Under the pieces are notes generated by a model. The model ran no database searches and was not told the DNA's origin. It saw only the letters and a program-made list of their open reading frames with translations. A DNA stretch of 64,000 nucleotides from Brachybacterium aquaticum (GTDB lineage: Bacteria > Actinomycetota > Actinomycetes > Actinomycetales > Dermabacteraceae): contig NZ_JACHLZ010000001.1 of the NCBI RefSeq assembly GCF_014204755.1, positions 2,480,001-2,544,000 of the forward strand, in the 5' to 3' direction. This document shows, piece after piece, positions 1 to 9,332 of this stretch. Each line of letters opens with the position of its first letter. Position 1 is the stretch's first letter. The position numbers and the translations under genes were made by a program.

Positions 1-1
1 C

Positions 2-316
2 CGCGCGGTGGAGGCGCAGTTCCTGCTCACCTCCCGGGACTACGGACGGCTCGAGGAGGGCGCGCGCGCCGAGATCCTCCTGCCGGACGACCGCACCGTG
101 GTCGGCGACGTCGTCTCCGCCTCGGTCGTCACCGAGAACGGCAAGGCGGTCACCCGGGCGCTGATCACGAGCGAGGAGCTCGAGGGCGAGGACCTGGACC
201 TCATCGCGACCGACGGCGCGCCGGTGTCGGTGCGGGTCGAGCTCACCGACGACGGCGTCCTCGCCGGCCCGACCGATGCGCTGATGGACTTCCTGCGCAG
301 CGTGGGTCTGCGATGA
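2..316 (+). CDS. C-terminal part of a secretion/efflux adaptor-like protein (5' end outside window)
   Basis: The reading frame is open to the left edge, so this is only the last ~105 residues. An in-frame GTG at position 8 is probably internal. The visible part starts VEAQFLLTSRDYGRLEEGA, continues through a beta-rich stretch and ends in a short helix (DALMDFLRSVGLR). The pattern of a valine-glutamate strand followed by a 'G-x-x-A-E-I' turn resembles the beta-barrel end of HlyD/RND-type periplasmic adaptor proteins; that is a family-level guess. Its stop overlaps the start of the GH81 gene by four bases (ATGA at 313-316), so the two are translationally coupled. Confidence 0.5.
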   Translation, partial: RAVEAQFLLTSRDYGRLEEGARAEILLPDDRTVVGDVVSASVVTENGKAVTRALITSEELEGEDLDLIATDGAPVSVRVELTDDGVLAGPTDALMDFLRSVGLR

Positions 317-2322
317 GGCCCGCGCGCCGCACGATGCTGGCCGGTCTGCCGCTCGGGCTGCTCGCCGCGGGCATGACAGGATGCAAGGACCGCGGTGCGG
401 CCTCCGCGCCGAGCAGCCCCGCCTTCACCGCCGAGGAGGTCGACGCGTCGATGACCGCGCTGCCCCCGCTCCCCGAGCCCGCGGACCTGCGTGCTCTGCG
501 CCTCGGCGAGGGCCTCGTCCCGCCGACGAACCGCTGGTTCTCCGGACTCGTCTTCGGCGAGGAGCCCCAGCCGGTGCACCCGCTGCCGCTGTCCTTCGCG
601 CTCGTGGACGGCGGGTTCACCCTGGGCCTGCCCACCGTCGTCACCTCGGAGCGGACGCTCATGGGCGGCAACTCCCCGGAGCTCGAGGTCGCGGTCGACG
701 GTGCGGAGTCCGCCCTGGTCACCGCCTACGACGAGGCCTCGGTGACCATGACCCTGCGCGACGGGTCGGGCATCGACCTCGCGACCGTCACGATCGCCGA
801 GGGCTGGCCCTGCGTCGCCCTGCGCGCGAGTACGGGCCTGGACCTCACCCTCTCGGCGCCCTTCGCGGGCGAGGACCCGCCCACCCTCGCCGTCGGCCCC
901 CACACCTACGCCCTCGCCCTCGAGGACGGGTCGCTCGACGGCGCCGCGTGCCACGTCGCCTCCGGGGGCACGGCGACGTTCCTCGCCCTCCCGGAGGGCG
1001 CCGACGCCGCGCACCTCGCCACCCTCGCCGTGCCGCTGGAGAGCACCGCCCTCACCCGCTCCCTCACCGAGGACGCGGCCACGACGACCCTCACCTACAC
1101 CACCGCCGGGAACGGGCCGACGGCCATCGCCGCGATGCCGCACCACGGCGCGGACCCGTCGGCCGACGACGTGCTCGGCACGTACCCGAGCGTCTACGGC
1201 ACCCTCGTGCTGCGCGAGGCGACCGAGCTCACCTGGTCCGCGCCGCGGCGCGAGGCCCGTGCGGCACTGGATCTCTCTGGCCTGGACGATGCGCAGCGGG
1301 AGGAGCTCGCCGCGCAGGTCGCGCTCGACGTCCCCGCCCTGCTCGACTACCCGGCCGACACCTACTTCGGCGGGAAGGCCCTGCACCGCGACGCGCAGCT
1401 CCTCGCGATCGCGGAGCAGGTCGGGGCCGAGGGGCCCGCCGCCGCACTGCGCGAGCGGGTCCTCACCCAGCTGCGCCGCTGGACGGAGGTGGGTGCGGCG
1501 GCGGAGCGCGATGCCTTCTGCTTCGCGTACGACAGGACGAACCGCGGGGTCGTGGGCCTGACCCCGTCGTTCGGTTCGGAGGAGTTCAACGACCACCACT
1601 TCCACTACGGCTACTTCCTGTACGCCGCGGGCACCCTCGCCGCGGACGACCCGGAGCTCGCCGAGGAGATCGCGCCGGTGATCGACGCCCTCGCCGCCGA
1701 CATCGCGAGCGACGCGGCGACGGACATGCTGCCGGTGCGGCGGGTGTTCGACGCCTACGCCTCGCACTCGTGGGCGTCGGGCACCTCCCCCTTCGCTGAC
1801 GGCAACAACCAGGAGTCCAGCTCGGAGGCGACCACCGCCTGGGCGGGTCTGCAGCTGTGGGCGCGGGCGCGCGGGAACGCCGAGCTCGAGGAGCTGGCGG
1901 CCTGGCTGCTGGCCCATGAGGCCCTCGCGGCGCGCACGTACTGGACCGACTTCGACGCCGCGGACCCGGTCTACGACGGCTTCGCGCATCAGGTGCTGCC
2001 GCTGCAGTTCGGCGGCAAGCGCGACTACGCCACGTGGTTCTCCGCGGAGCCCGCGGCGGCGCTCGCGATCCTGGTGCTGCCCCTGTCGCCGAGCTCGGAC
2101 CACCTGGCCGACGACCCGGAGCGGGTGCGGCGGAACGTCGCCGAGGGCACGGCGTCGGGCGGGTTCGATCAGCAGTACGGGGACTGGCTGCTCATGTACT
2201 CCGCGCTCGGCGGGGACGAGGAGCGGGACGCGGCGCTCGAGGCGGCGCGGGACCTGGCCGACGAGCACCTGGACGATGGGAACACCCGCAGCTACCTGCT
2301 GGCGTGGCTCATGACGAGGTGA
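313..2322 (+). CDS. Secreted glycoside hydrolase family 81 endo-beta-1,3-glucanase (lipoprotein)
   Basis: The 669-residue protein is predicted to cut beta-1,3-glucan (fungal wall, laminarin) at the cell surface. The N-terminus has Arg-Arg at 5-6, a hydrophobic stretch and a lipobox-like MTGC with Cys24, so membrane anchoring is likely. GH81 hallmarks: NRWFSGLVF and HPLPLSF near residues 75-100, FNDHHFHYGYF at ~425-435 containing Asp427 (expected general acid), and NNQESSSEA with Glu501 and Glu505 (one expected to be the base). It runs to the end of the family fold without extra carbohydrate-binding modules. The start overlaps the upstream stop (ATGA). GH81 assignment is strong; exact substrate is inferred. 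Confidence 0.9.
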   Translation: MRPARRTMLAGLPLGLLAAGMTGCKDRGAASAPSSPAFTAEEVDASMTALPPLPEPADLRALRLGEGLVPPTNRWFSGLVFGEEPQPVHPLPLSFALVDGGFTLGLPTVVTSERTLMGGNSPELEVAVDGAESALVTAYDEASVTMTLRDGSGIDLATVTIAEGWPCVALRASTGLDLTLSAPFAGEDPPTLAVGPHTYALALEDGSLDGAACHVASGGTATFLALPEGADAAHLATLAVPLESTALTRSLTEDAATTTLTYTTAGNGPTAIAAMPHHGADPSADDVLGTYPSVYGTLVLREATELTWSAPRREARAALDLSGLDDAQREELAAQVALDVPALLDYPADTYFGGKALHRDAQLLAIAEQVGAEGPAAALRERVLTQLRRWTEVGAAAERDAFCFAYDRTNRGVVGLTPSFGSEEFNDHHFHYGYFLYAAGTLAADDPELAEEIAPVIDALAADIASDAATDMLPVRRVFDAYASHSWASGTSPFADGNNQESSSEATTAWAGLQLWARARGNAELEELAAWLLAHEALAARTYWTDFDAADPVYDGFAHQVLPLQFGGKRDYATWFSAEPAAALAILVLPLSPSSDHLADDPERVRRNVAEGTASGGFDQQYGDWLLMYSALGGDEERDAALEAARDLADEHLDDGNTRSYLLAWLMTR

Positions 2323-2326
2323 TGCC

Positions 2327-2350
2327 GGGGACCCCGGGGACCCCGGGGAC
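2327..2350. repeat. Tandem 9-bp GGGGACCCC repeat between convergent genes
   Basis: GGGGACCCC occurs at 2327-2335 and 2336-2344, followed by GGGGAC at 2345-2350. Each unit is nearly self-complementary. The block fills the 31-base gap between the GH81 stop and the HAD-gene stop, so it may slow transcription from both sides, but it lacks a T-tract and is not a canonical terminator. Confidence 0.6.
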
Positions 2351-2353
2351 GGT

Positions 2354-3229
2354 TCAGCCGAGCACGCCCTCGAGCACCAGCACGGTGCCGTCCTCGTAGA
2401 TCGACTCGGTGACGACGTCCGCGACGGCCTTCACGCCCTGCGGCGCCTGCCCCATGGCGACGCCGACCCCGGCCCAGGTGAGCATCTCGGTGTCGTTGAA
2501 GCCGTCGCCGACGGCGACCGTGGCGAGTCGCTCGATGCCGAGCCGCTCCCGGATCGCCTCGAGGGCGCTGGCCTTGGAGATGCCGGGCGCGGCCATGTCC
2601 AGCCACGCGGTCCAGCCGATGGAGTACTCGACCCCGTGCACGCCTGACTGGGCGATGACCTCGGAGAACTCCTGTGGGGAGAGGTCGGGGACGTGGACGA
2701 CGACGCGCACCGCCTCGAGCTCCATGAGCTCGTCGAGGTTCGCCTCGGTCGCCTCGACGCCGAAGCTGGCGTCCTGGAAGCCGGTGGTGGAGTGGAAGGC
2801 CCCATCGGCCGTCTCGACCGCGTAGTGGGCGTCCGGCGCGACCTCGCGCAGGGTGCGCAGCGCGTGACCGGGCTGGAAGGAGCGGGTGTCGACGATGCGG
2901 TGACCGCCCTCGGCCTCGGGGTCCATCTGCACGGTCACCGCGCCGTTGGAGCACACGGCGTAGCCGCGGGTGATTCCGGCGGCCTCGACGATCGGCAGGG
3001 TCGCGCCGAGGGAGCGGCCGGTGGCGATGACGACGGTGTGCTCGGTCGCGGTGCGGCGCAGGATGTCGCGCATGGAGGAGGACATGGTGCCGTCGTGGTC
3101 GACGAGGGTGCCGTCGACGTCGAGGCCGATCAGCAGGTCCTTCCCCTCCAGCGGCGCGAGGCGCTCCTGCAGGCGCGCCCGGGTGGCCTCGCGGGCGGCG
3201 GTCGCGGACTCGGCGGTGGAGGTGCTCAT
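2354..3229 (-). CDS. HAD-superfamily (Cof-type) hydrolase
   Basis: A 291-residue cytoplasmic HAD phosphatase of the Cof/YidA type. Motif I is GLDVDGTLVD, followed by motif II in VVIATGRS and motif IV in VAVGDGFNDTEML; the cap domain lies between. The family dephosphorylates small phosphorylated metabolites (sugar phosphates, flavin or pyridoxal phosphate); the substrate cannot be read from sequence. I start at MSTSTAES because motif I then sits at the usual distance from the N-terminus; the frame is open 43 codons further upstream, with a proline/arginine-rich translation typical of non-coding DNA. It lies 94 bp downstream of serS on the same strand and may be cotranscribed. Confidence 0.85.
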   Translation of the reverse strand: MSTSTAESATAAREATRARLQERLAPLEGKDLLIGLDVDGTLVDHDGTMSSSMRDILRRTATEHTVVIATGRSLGATLPIVEAAGITRGYAVCSNGAVTVQMDPEAEGGHRIVDTRSFQPGHALRTLREVAPDAHYAVETADGAFHSTTGFQDASFGVEATEANLDELMELEAVRVVVHVPDLSPQEFSEVIAQSGVHGVEYSIGWTAWLDMAAPGISKASALEAIRERLGIERLATVAVGDGFNDTEMLTWAGVGVAMGQAPQGVKAVADVVTESIYEDGTVLVLEGVLG

Positions 3230-3323
3230 GGCGGGCAGTGTGGCACCGCCGCGCGACCGTGGGGTGAACCGTCGGTGACGAAGCGCCTCGAGCAGGCGGT
3301 GGAGGGGTCGGGGGGAGGGCATC

Positions 3324-4595
3324 TCAGGCAGCGCCGCCCGCGACCTCGAAGACCTCACGACCGCCGAGGTACGGGCGCAGCCCCTCGGGGACCACCACGG
3401 ACCCGTCGGCCTGCTGGTGGTTCTCGAGGATCGCGGCGATGAAGCGCGTGGTGCCGAGGGTGCCGTTCAGCGTCGCGACAGGGCGCAGGCCGTCCTCCGT
3501 GCGCTCGCGGATGTTCAGCCGCCGCGCCTGGAACTGGGTGGTGTTCGAGGTGGAGGTGAGCTCGCGGTAGGTGTCCTGGCTGGGCATCCACGCCTCGCAG
3601 TCGAACTTGCGGGCGGCGGAGGTGCCGAGGTCGCCGGCGGCGGTGTCGATGATGCGGTAGGGCACGTCGATGCGCGCCATCATCTCCCGCTCCCAGTCCA
3701 GCAGCCGCTCGTGCTCCTCGTAGGAGTCCTCGATGCGGCAGTAGGAGAACATCTCCACCTTGTGGAACTGGTGCACGCGGATGATTCCGCGGGTGTCCTT
3801 GCCGTAGCTGCCGGCCTCGCGGCGGTAGCAGGCGCTCCAGCCGGCGTAGCGCTTGGGGCCGTCGGACAGGTCCAGGACCTCGTCCTTGTGGTAACCGGCC
3901 AGCGCCACCTCGGAGGTGCCCACGAGGTACAGGTCGTCGCCCTTGTCCAGGTGGTAGACCTCGTCGGCGTGCTCGCCGAGGAAGCCGGTGCCCTCCATCG
4001 CCTCGGGCAGCACGAGGGTGGGGGTGATCATCGGGGTGAACCCGGCGCGGGTGGCCTGGTCGATGGCGGAGTTGAGGATCGCGAGCTCGAGCTGCGCGCC
4101 CACGCCTGTGAGGAAGTAGAAGCGGGCGCCGGAGACCTTCGCGCCGCGGGCCATGTCGATGGCGCGCAGCCCCTCGGCGATCTCGAGGTGGTCCTTGATC
4201 GGGAAGTCGAAGGTCGGCGTCTCGCCCACGGTCTCGCGGACCACGAAGTCGGCCTCGAGGCCCTCTGGGGCGCCCTCGGCGAGGTTCGGGATCTCCCGCA
4301 GGGCGGCGTCGCGGGCGGTGAGCGCCTCGGCGGCCTCGCCCTCGAGCCGCTTCACGTCGGCGGCGAGCTGCTTCACCTCGGCCAGCAGCGCCTGCTTCTC
4401 CTCGCCCTTCGCCTGGGCGACGCGCTTGCCGAAGGACTTCTGCTCGGCGCGGGCGGACTCGAAGGCCGCAGTGGTCTCGCGCCAGCGGGAGTCCGCCTCC
4501 AGGACGGCGTCGACGGTGGAGGCGTCGCGCCGCCGCGCCCGCTGGGCGTCTCGGACGACATCGGGGTTCTCTCGCAGCTGGCGCAGATCGATCAT
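3324..4595 (-). CDS. serS: Seryl-tRNA synthetase
   Basis: Charges tRNA-Ser with serine in the cytoplasm. The 423-residue length is normal. An N-terminal helical hairpin (about residues 1-110, rich in Glu/Lys/Ala) is the tRNA-binding coiled coil. Class II motif 2 is in the segment containing [15 protein letters not shown], and motif 3 region in [17 protein letters not shown]. The start [18 protein letters not shown] is the conserved N-terminus of the family, so the longer upstream frame is rejected. It is transcribed divergently from the kinase gene at 4639, with only 43 bp between start codons, so promoter elements must overlap or lie inside coding DNA. Confidence 0.97.
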   Translation of the reverse strand: MIDLRQLRENPDVVRDAQRARRRDASTVDAVLEADSRWRETTAAFESARAEQKSFGKRVAQAKGEEKQALLAEVKQLAADVKRLEGEAAEALTARDAALREIPNLAEGAPEGLEADFVVRETVGETPTFDFPIKDHLEIAEGLRAIDMARGAKVSGARFYFLTGVGAQLELAILNSAIDQATRAGFTPMITPTLVLPEAMEGTGFLGEHADEVYHLDKGDDLYLVGTSEVALAGYHKDEVLDLSDGPKRYAGWSACYRREAGSYGKDTRGIIRVHQFHKVEMFSYCRIEDSYEEHERLLDWEREMMARIDVPYRIIDTAAGDLGTSAARKFDCEAWMPSQDTYRELTSTSNTTQFQARRLNIRERTEDGLRPVATLNGTLGTTRFIAAILENHQQADGSVVVPEGLRPYLGGREVFEVAGGAA

Positions 4596-4638
4596 TGCTC
4601 CAGGGTACCTGCGCAGGCGGGCCCGATAGTCTTCCGCC

Positions 4639-5862
4639 ATGGACATGACCCTGCTGGTGCTCAGCATCGCTTCTGTGGTGACGACCGTCGTCACGATCGC
4701 CCTGCTGGTGGTCGTGCTGCGCCGCCTGGGGCGGCATCGCCGGGAGATCTCGGCCCTGCACGCGGCCGCCGAGGCGCGCGCGTCGTCGCTCGGGAGGTCG
4801 GCCGACGGCGGCACCTCCGAGGGCGGGGACGGCTCCGGCGGCGCGGAGGGCACCTCCGCGGCCGAACGCTCCCCCGGGGATCCGGACCGGGTGCGCAAGG
4901 TCGCGGTTGTGCTGAACCCGTCGAAGTTCGACGAGACCGACTCGATCCGCCGCCGCCTCACCGAGGTGGTCTCGCGCGTCGAGGGCGCCGAGACGGTGTT
5001 CTACGAGACCACCATCGACGACCCCGGCAAGGGGCAGACCGAGCAGGCTCTCGCCGACGGCGCGGACCTGGTGATGGCCGCGGGCGGCGACGGGACCGTG
5101 CGCATGGTCGCCTCGGTCCTCGCCGGGACCGACACCCGCATGGGCATCATCCCCTCCGGCACCGGCAACCTCCTGGCCCGCAACGTGGACATCCCGCTGG
5201 AGGACCCGGGCGCGGCGATGGTCGCGGCGCTCACCGGCTCCGACCACCAGGTCGACGTCGGCTGGCTGCGCCACGGGGACTCCCCGTCGGCCGCGCTGGC
5301 CGCCCCGCGCCAGATCTTCCTGGTGATCGCGGGCTTCGGGGCCGACGCGGAGATGATCGGCTACACCGATCCGGGGCTGAAGAAGCGCCTCGGCTGGGTC
5401 GCGTACGTGTTCGGCGGGGTGCGCACGGTGCTGGGCCGCCGCTCGGTCGACGTGATCGTGGAGCTGCCCGACGAGTCCCGTCACGCGCACAAGGCACGCA
5501 CGGTGCTGCTGGGGAACGTGGGCAAGCTGCCCGGCGGCTTCGTGCTCATGCCGGATGCCACGATCGACAACGGCAAGCTCGAGGTGGTCGTCGCCGGCTG
5601 GCGCGGCGCGGCCGGGTTCAGCCAGGTCGCCACCCAGGTCATCAATCCGAAGCTCACCCCGAAGGTGGGGCCGAAGCTGTCCTCGATGGAGCGATACCTC
5701 ACCACGGGCGTGCGGGTGACGACCACGAAGGCGCAGCCGGTCCAGCTGGACGGCGACACGGACGTGGAGGCGACCCACATGGTCGCCACCATCGATCCGG
5801 GCGCGCTGCGCCTGCGGGTCCCGGAGGGGGCGAAGACCTCGGAGGTCTCGGGCGTCTCCTGA
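4639..5862 (+). CDS. Membrane-anchored diacylglycerol kinase/sphingosine kinase-family protein
   Basis: A 407-residue lipid kinase-like protein. Residues ~4-26 form a hydrophobic membrane segment, followed by a basic stretch and a Gly/Ser/Glu-rich linker (about 50-85). The DAGK catalytic domain begins at [13 protein letters not shown]; the nucleotide-binding GGDGT is at residues 149-153 and the next conserved block is [14 protein letters not shown]. Family members phosphorylate diacylglycerol or related lipids using ATP. The added N-terminal membrane segment is less common in bacterial members, which are usually soluble and ~300 residues. The linker DNA includes one copy of the GTCGGCCGAC motif described in the findings. 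Confidence 0.88.
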   Translation: MDMTLLVLSIASVVTTVVTIALLVVVLRRLGRHRREISALHAAAEARASSLGRSADGGTSEGGDGSGGAEGTSAAERSPGDPDRVRKVAVVLNPSKFDETDSIRRRLTEVVSRVEGAETVFYETTIDDPGKGQTEQALADGADLVMAAGGDGTVRMVASVLAGTDTRMGIIPSGTGNLLARNVDIPLEDPGAAMVAALTGSDHQVDVGWLRHGDSPSAALAAPRQIFLVIAGFGADAEMIGYTDPGLKKRLGWVAYVFGGVRTVLGRRSVDVIVELPDESRHAHKARTVLLGNVGKLPGGFVLMPDATIDNGKLEVVVAGWRGAAGFSQVATQVINPKLTPKVGPKLSSMERYLTTGVRVTTTKAQPVQLDGDTDVEATHMVATIDPGALRLRVPEGAKTSEVSGVS

Positions 5863-5865
5863 CCG

Positions 5866-6408
5866 TCACTCCCGGAGCTTGCCGCTGCGGGCGAGCTCGG
5901 GATCGGTGCAGGAGGACAGGTCGAAGCAGCAGGGGCGGCGGGAGCCCTTGCGAAGCTTGTCGACGGACACGTCCACGCGCTTGGCGCGGGTCTGCGCGGA
6001 GCGGGTCGCGCCGACCCAGCGCACCCACTCCCAGCGGGCCATGGGGGTGATCGCTTCCCACTGCTCCCCCACCTGCTCCTCCGCCGCGGTGAGCGCGGCG
6101 CGGAGGTCGTCGGGGACCTCGGGCTCGGGCCACTCGGCGGCGGGGGTGAGGGTCAGTTCGACGGTGTCGCCATCCTCGAGGGCGAGCGCGGTGCGCAGCT
6201 CCTCGTCGACGTCGAGCCAGTGGCCCTTGCGCCCGTCGGGCTCGACGACGACCTGGAGCTCGTGGCCGCCGATGACGGCGTCGGCCGCGACCTGACCGCG
6301 GGAGGGCAGGCCGGCGGAGACGTCCTCGGCGAGGGCGATGATCAGCCGGTCGTCGATCGCGCGGACGCGGCCGGTGCCGGAGACGGGGTCCGTGGAGCGC
6401 GCCGCCAT
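5866..6408 (-). CDS. DUF1905/YdeI (OmpD-associated)-family protein
   Basis: A 180-residue soluble protein. Residues ~10-90 form the small beta-barrel DUF1905 domain (RLIIALAEDVSAGLPSRGQV, then GHWLDVDEELRTAL). Residues ~95-180 match the YdeI-like helical tail (PDDLRAALTAAE, WEWVRWVGATRSAQTRAKRV). The C-terminal part carries two adjacent cysteines (RRPCCFD) and a third (SCTD), unusual for the family and possibly a metal or redox site. The molecular function of these proteins is not established; some are linked to bacteriocin protection. It starts one base after the pheA stop, so it is cotranscribed with pheA. Confidence 0.75.
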   Translation of the reverse strand: MAARSTDPVSGTGRVRAIDDRLIIALAEDVSAGLPSRGQVAADAVIGGHELQVVVEPDGRKGHWLDVDEELRTALALEDGDTVELTLTPAAEWPEPEVPDDLRAALTAAEEQVGEQWEAITPMARWEWVRWVGATRSAQTRAKRVDVSVDKLRKGSRRPCCFDLSSCTDPELARSGKLRE

Positions 6409-6409
6409 G

Positions 6410-7378
6410 TCATGCCCCTGCCGGCGGGGTGATCATCGCGGTGAGCTGGTCGACCCATTCGCGGGACTGGTCGTAGGCGTCGTCGGAGAAGTCCTCGCGG
6501 ATCTCGCTGCCGGTCCCGTCCACGCGCGGGTAGGAGCCGAGGTAGTGGACGACGGGGCACAGGCGGTGCAGGGAGCGCAGCGCGGCGGCGACGCGGCGGT
6601 CCTCGATGTGGCCCTCGAGGTCGATGGAGAAGGAGTACCGGCCCAGGAAGTCGCCGACGGGGCGGGACTCGATGCGGGACATGTTCACGCCGTTGGAGCC
6701 GAGGATCTCGAGCGCCTCCAGGAGGGCGCCGGAGCGGTTGTGGGGCAGCTGGATGACGACGGTGGACTTGTCGGTGCCGGTGCGGGCGGGGATCCGGCCC
6801 TCGCGGGTGACGAGGACGAAGCGGGTGATCGCGCCGTCGTAGTCCTCGATGCCCTCGGCGAGGACGGTGAGGCCGAAGTGCTTCGCGGCCAGCGGCGAGC
6901 AGACGGCGGCGCGGCCCCAGGCCTCGTCCTCGCTCATGGCGGCGAGGTCGCGGGCGGCGCCGGCGGTGGAGGACGCGGCGGCGATCTGGGCGTTCGGGGT
7001 GTTCGCGCGCAGCCAGCCCTGCACCTGTGCCTGTGCGTGGGGGTGGGAGGCGACGGAGGTGATCTGCTCGAAGGGGGTGACCTCGCGGGCGGCGAGCACG
7101 AAGGTGATCTGCACGGTCTGCTCGGCGACGATGGTGATGGAGTCGGTCGCGGCGAGCACGTCGAGGGTGCCGGAGACCCCGCCCTCGACGGAGTTCTCGA
7201 TGGGGGCCATGAGCGCGTCGATGTCCCCGGCGAGGAGGTCGGTGGTGGCGGTGGCGACCGAGGAGAAGGGCACCAGCTCCGGCTCCTCCGCGGCGAACTC
7301 CTCGGGGGTCTCCGCGAGGGCCTGTAGAAGGGCCTGGTGAGTGAAGGTCGTCTCGGGGCCGAGGAATCCGTACCGCAT
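6410..7378 (-). CDS. pheA: Prephenate dehydratase (with ACT regulatory domain)
   Basis: Converts prephenate to phenylpyruvate in phenylalanine synthesis. The 322-residue monofunctional form is typical of actinobacteria. The catalytic periplasmic-binding-like domain (~1-180) begins MRYGFLGPETTFTHQAL and contains the conserved TRF motif (AITRFVLV). The ACT domain (~195-280) has the Phe-binding ESRP motif (NMSRIESRPVGDFLGRYSF), so feedback inhibition by phenylalanine is expected. I start at MRYGFLG, the usual N-terminus, rather than an in-frame ATG seven codons upstream. The next gene downstream begins after one base. The HNH gene lies 37 bp upstream on the same strand. Confidence 0.95.
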   Translation of the reverse strand: MRYGFLGPETTFTHQALLQALAETPEEFAAEEPELVPFSSVATATTDLLAGDIDALMAPIENSVEGGVSGTLDVLAATDSITIVAEQTVQITFVLAAREVTPFEQITSVASHPHAQAQVQGWLRANTPNAQIAAASSTAGAARDLAAMSEDEAWGRAAVCSPLAAKHFGLTVLAEGIEDYDGAITRFVLVTREGRIPARTGTDKSTVVIQLPHNRSGALLEALEILGSNGVNMSRIESRPVGDFLGRYSFSIDLEGHIEDRRVAAALRSLHRLCPVVHYLGSYPRVDGTGSEIREDFSDDAYDQSREWVDQLTAMITPPAGA

Positions 7379-7415
7379 GCAGGGAAGGGTACTGCCCACG
7401 TCAGGAAGGCGTCGT

Positions 7416-9095
7416 TCAGAACGGTGGCGCGGACGCCCAGGGCGGGGGCTGGTCGATCCCGGCCTCGCGCTTCTTCGCCGCTTCCTCCTCGGCGACCTCG
7501 GCGAGCAGCTCGGCAGTGCCGGGCGGGTCGCCGAAGTCCTCGTAGGCGGGTCCCCATTCGCGCATGAGGCGGTCGACCTCGCCGCAGGCCACCATCGCCT
7601 TCCAGTCCTCGTCGGCGCGGTGGATGTCCCACTGCTCCATGAGCCACCCTGCCATCTCGGGGGTGGCGAGGTCGCGGTCGGGGGCGACGCGGGTGCTGAC
7701 GAGGGGCGGGGAGCCGACGGTCCATTCGGTGGTCCCGTCGGGGTGGCGCACCGGGTCGATGTGCCCCGCGGTCTTCAGGTCGTGGTGGCCGAAGTGGAGG
7801 CGGTGGAGGTTCGCGAGGTGGGTCGGGCCGCCGCGGGCGGGATCCTCGTGGTCGAACTCGTGGATGTGGTCGGTCTCCGCGTCGTCGGTGGTGGAGCGGG
7901 TGCAGCCGGGGACGGCGCAGCTGGCGTTCCGCAGGCGCAGGTGCTCGACCATCGCGGGGGTGGGGGTGTAGCGCTCGGCGGGCAGCGGGAGGAACTCGCC
8001 GGTGACGGGGTCGGTGAGGACCCGGTGCCAGACGGGCTCGGCGGCGGCGAGGTCGCGGGCCAGCTTCGCCGGGATCGGGGTGCGGCCGTCGAAGGTGGCG
8101 GGGGTGTCGGCCAGGCCCATCATGGTCAGCGCCGGGACGGTGACATTGACGCGGTAGCGCGGGGCGGGCACCTCGACCCCGGCGGTGTCCAGCACGGTGC
8201 GGGTGATGATCGCGTAGCGGAGGGTGGCGAGGGACAGAGCTCTCCCCGTGGTCGTCACCGCGTCGTCGAGATCGAAGGGGATCGGGGCCCCGTCGCGGAC
8301 GGCGTGGCGCTGCGCGGCCTGGACACTGCGCGCGGAGCTGTCGAGCCGGCGGGCGAGCGCGAGGATCTCGGGGATGGGACCGGTGATGCGCAGGCTCGCG
8401 GTGCCGTCGTCGCGGAAGCCCTTCTCCAGCTCGACGCAGCGGGACTGCACAGGATCGGGTGCCGCGTCGCGGGAATCGCACCAGGCGACGAGGGTGCGCA
8501 GCTCGGCGAAGAATCGGTCCGACGGGATCGAGGCGAGATCCCATGCCCCTATTCTCTCGTCGATCTCTCCGCGCCGGAAAGGGGTCATGTCACGGGTGGC
8601 GTGGAGCATTCTCTCGTGCCATTCCACGGGCATCTCACCGCGGGCGAGCCGCTCGAGGGTGCGCGGCATCTCGGTGTACGCGATGTGGGCGTCGAGGATG
8701 AGCCTGCGCGCCTTGTCGGTGGTGGTGCGCAGCGCGATCGCGACGGCGAGGGTGTGCTCCTCGCGCTCGAAATCGTCCTCGGCGACGTGGAACGCGGCGA
8801 GCCGCTTCAGGTGCAGGGCGTGCCGGCGGGAGTCTTCCTGCACCGCGTGGAGCAGGCGCGAGGCGGTGGTGGCGTCCGCCGAGGCGGGCTCGAGGCCGCC
8901 GCGGCTGACCAGGGAGTCCTCGGTGAGCGGGGCGCGGGCCTTCACGCGCGGACGCGGCATGCCGAGGTCGAGCGGGAGGGTGCCGTCCGCGGTGACGCCG
9001 GAGGCGGACGCGGGGTCGAGGGCGCCAGGAGCGGCGGGACCAGGAGCAGCGGAGGCGTCGTCGCGCCGCGATGCAGGTTCTGCGATGGCAGCCAT
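7416..9095 (-). CDS. DUF222 (13E12-repeat) HNH endonuclease-family protein
   Basis: A 559-residue protein with a DUF222 helical region in the middle and a C-terminal HNH module at about residues 390-440 (CAVPGCTRSTTDDAETDHI, then HLANLHRLHFGHH). The Cys pairs, DH and final His match an intact metal-binding HNH site, so nuclease activity is plausible. DUF222-HNH genes are multicopy, rapidly evolving families in actinobacteria (REP13E12 in mycobacteria), sometimes treated as selfish elements; biological role unknown. The N-terminal 60 residues are Ala/Pro-rich linker. The start is supported by a purine-rich GGGGGAGGG just upstream. The 282-bp leader is noticeably AT-richer than the rest of the window. 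Confidence 0.85.
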   Translation of the reverse strand: MAAIAEPASRRDDASAAPGPAAPGALDPASASGVTADGTLPLDLGMPRPRVKARAPLTEDSLVSRGGLEPASADATTASRLLHAVQEDSRRHALHLKRLAAFHVAEDDFEREEHTLAVAIALRTTTDKARRLILDAHIAYTEMPRTLERLARGEMPVEWHERMLHATRDMTPFRRGEIDERIGAWDLASIPSDRFFAELRTLVAWCDSRDAAPDPVQSRCVELEKGFRDDGTASLRITGPIPEILALARRLDSSARSVQAAQRHAVRDGAPIPFDLDDAVTTTGRALSLATLRYAIITRTVLDTAGVEVPAPRYRVNVTVPALTMMGLADTPATFDGRTPIPAKLARDLAAAEPVWHRVLTDPVTGEFLPLPAERYTPTPAMVEHLRLRNASCAVPGCTRSTTDDAETDHIHEFDHEDPARGGPTHLANLHRLHFGHHDLKTAGHIDPVRHPDGTTEWTVGSPPLVSTRVAPDRDLATPEMAGWLMEQWDIHRADEDWKAMVACGEVDRLMREWGPAYEDFGDPPGTAELLAEVAEEEAAKKREAGIDQPPPWASAPPF

Positions 9096-9199
9096 CGGAC
9101 CCTCCCCCTCTCCTCGTCGAACGAGCGGGGATCGACCGATGGACGACGGGATGGATCACCCCTCGCGCCCCGGAGATCCCCCTCCCGGAACACCCTTGA

Positions 9200-9228
9200 A
9201 TTCTACTCCCGCGACCCCCTCAGCACCA
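9200..9228 (-). promoter_or_regulatory. Possible promoter of the HNH gene
   Basis: On the minus strand a good -10 hexamer TAGAAT (9200-9205) lies 17 bp from a weak -35-like TGGTGC (9223-9228). It is the best sigma70-type -10 in the AT-rich leader and about 105 bp upstream of the HNH start. The weak -35 keeps this tentative. Confidence 0.35.
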
Positions 9229-9254
9229 TAGCTGGGGTATTTTTCTCGGAAATC

Positions 9255-9332
9255 TGTGGATAACTTCGACTGGGGAGGAACGGTCGCAACAGAAAAGGCG
9301 TTCGTCCACATTTCCTCCCCCATGTATCCACA
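9255..9332. promoter_or_regulatory. Cluster of DnaA-box-like sequences in HNH leader
   Basis: TGTGGATAA at 9255-9263 is an exact reverse complement of the DnaA box TTATCCACA. GTATCCACA at 9324-9332 differs by one base and TCGTCCACA at 9302-9310 by two. All lie in the 282-bp AT-richer gap 9096-9377 that holds no other gene. Three near-matches in 78 bp is notable in such GC-rich DNA; replication or DnaA-linked control is not demonstrated. Confidence 0.5.

Noticed and set aside
8-10. GTG at position 8 as the true start of the first gene
   Set aside because: The frame is open to the left edge and the GTG would begin in the middle of a beta-strand motif; the gene is more likely truncated by the window.
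40-2268. 742-codon minus-strand frame opposite the GH81 gene
   Set aside because: Shadow of the conserved GH81 frame; Arg/Gly/Pro/Val-rich product with no motif. The same applies to long antisense frames at 3417-6050, 7341-9263, 16601-19390 and 59048-61825.
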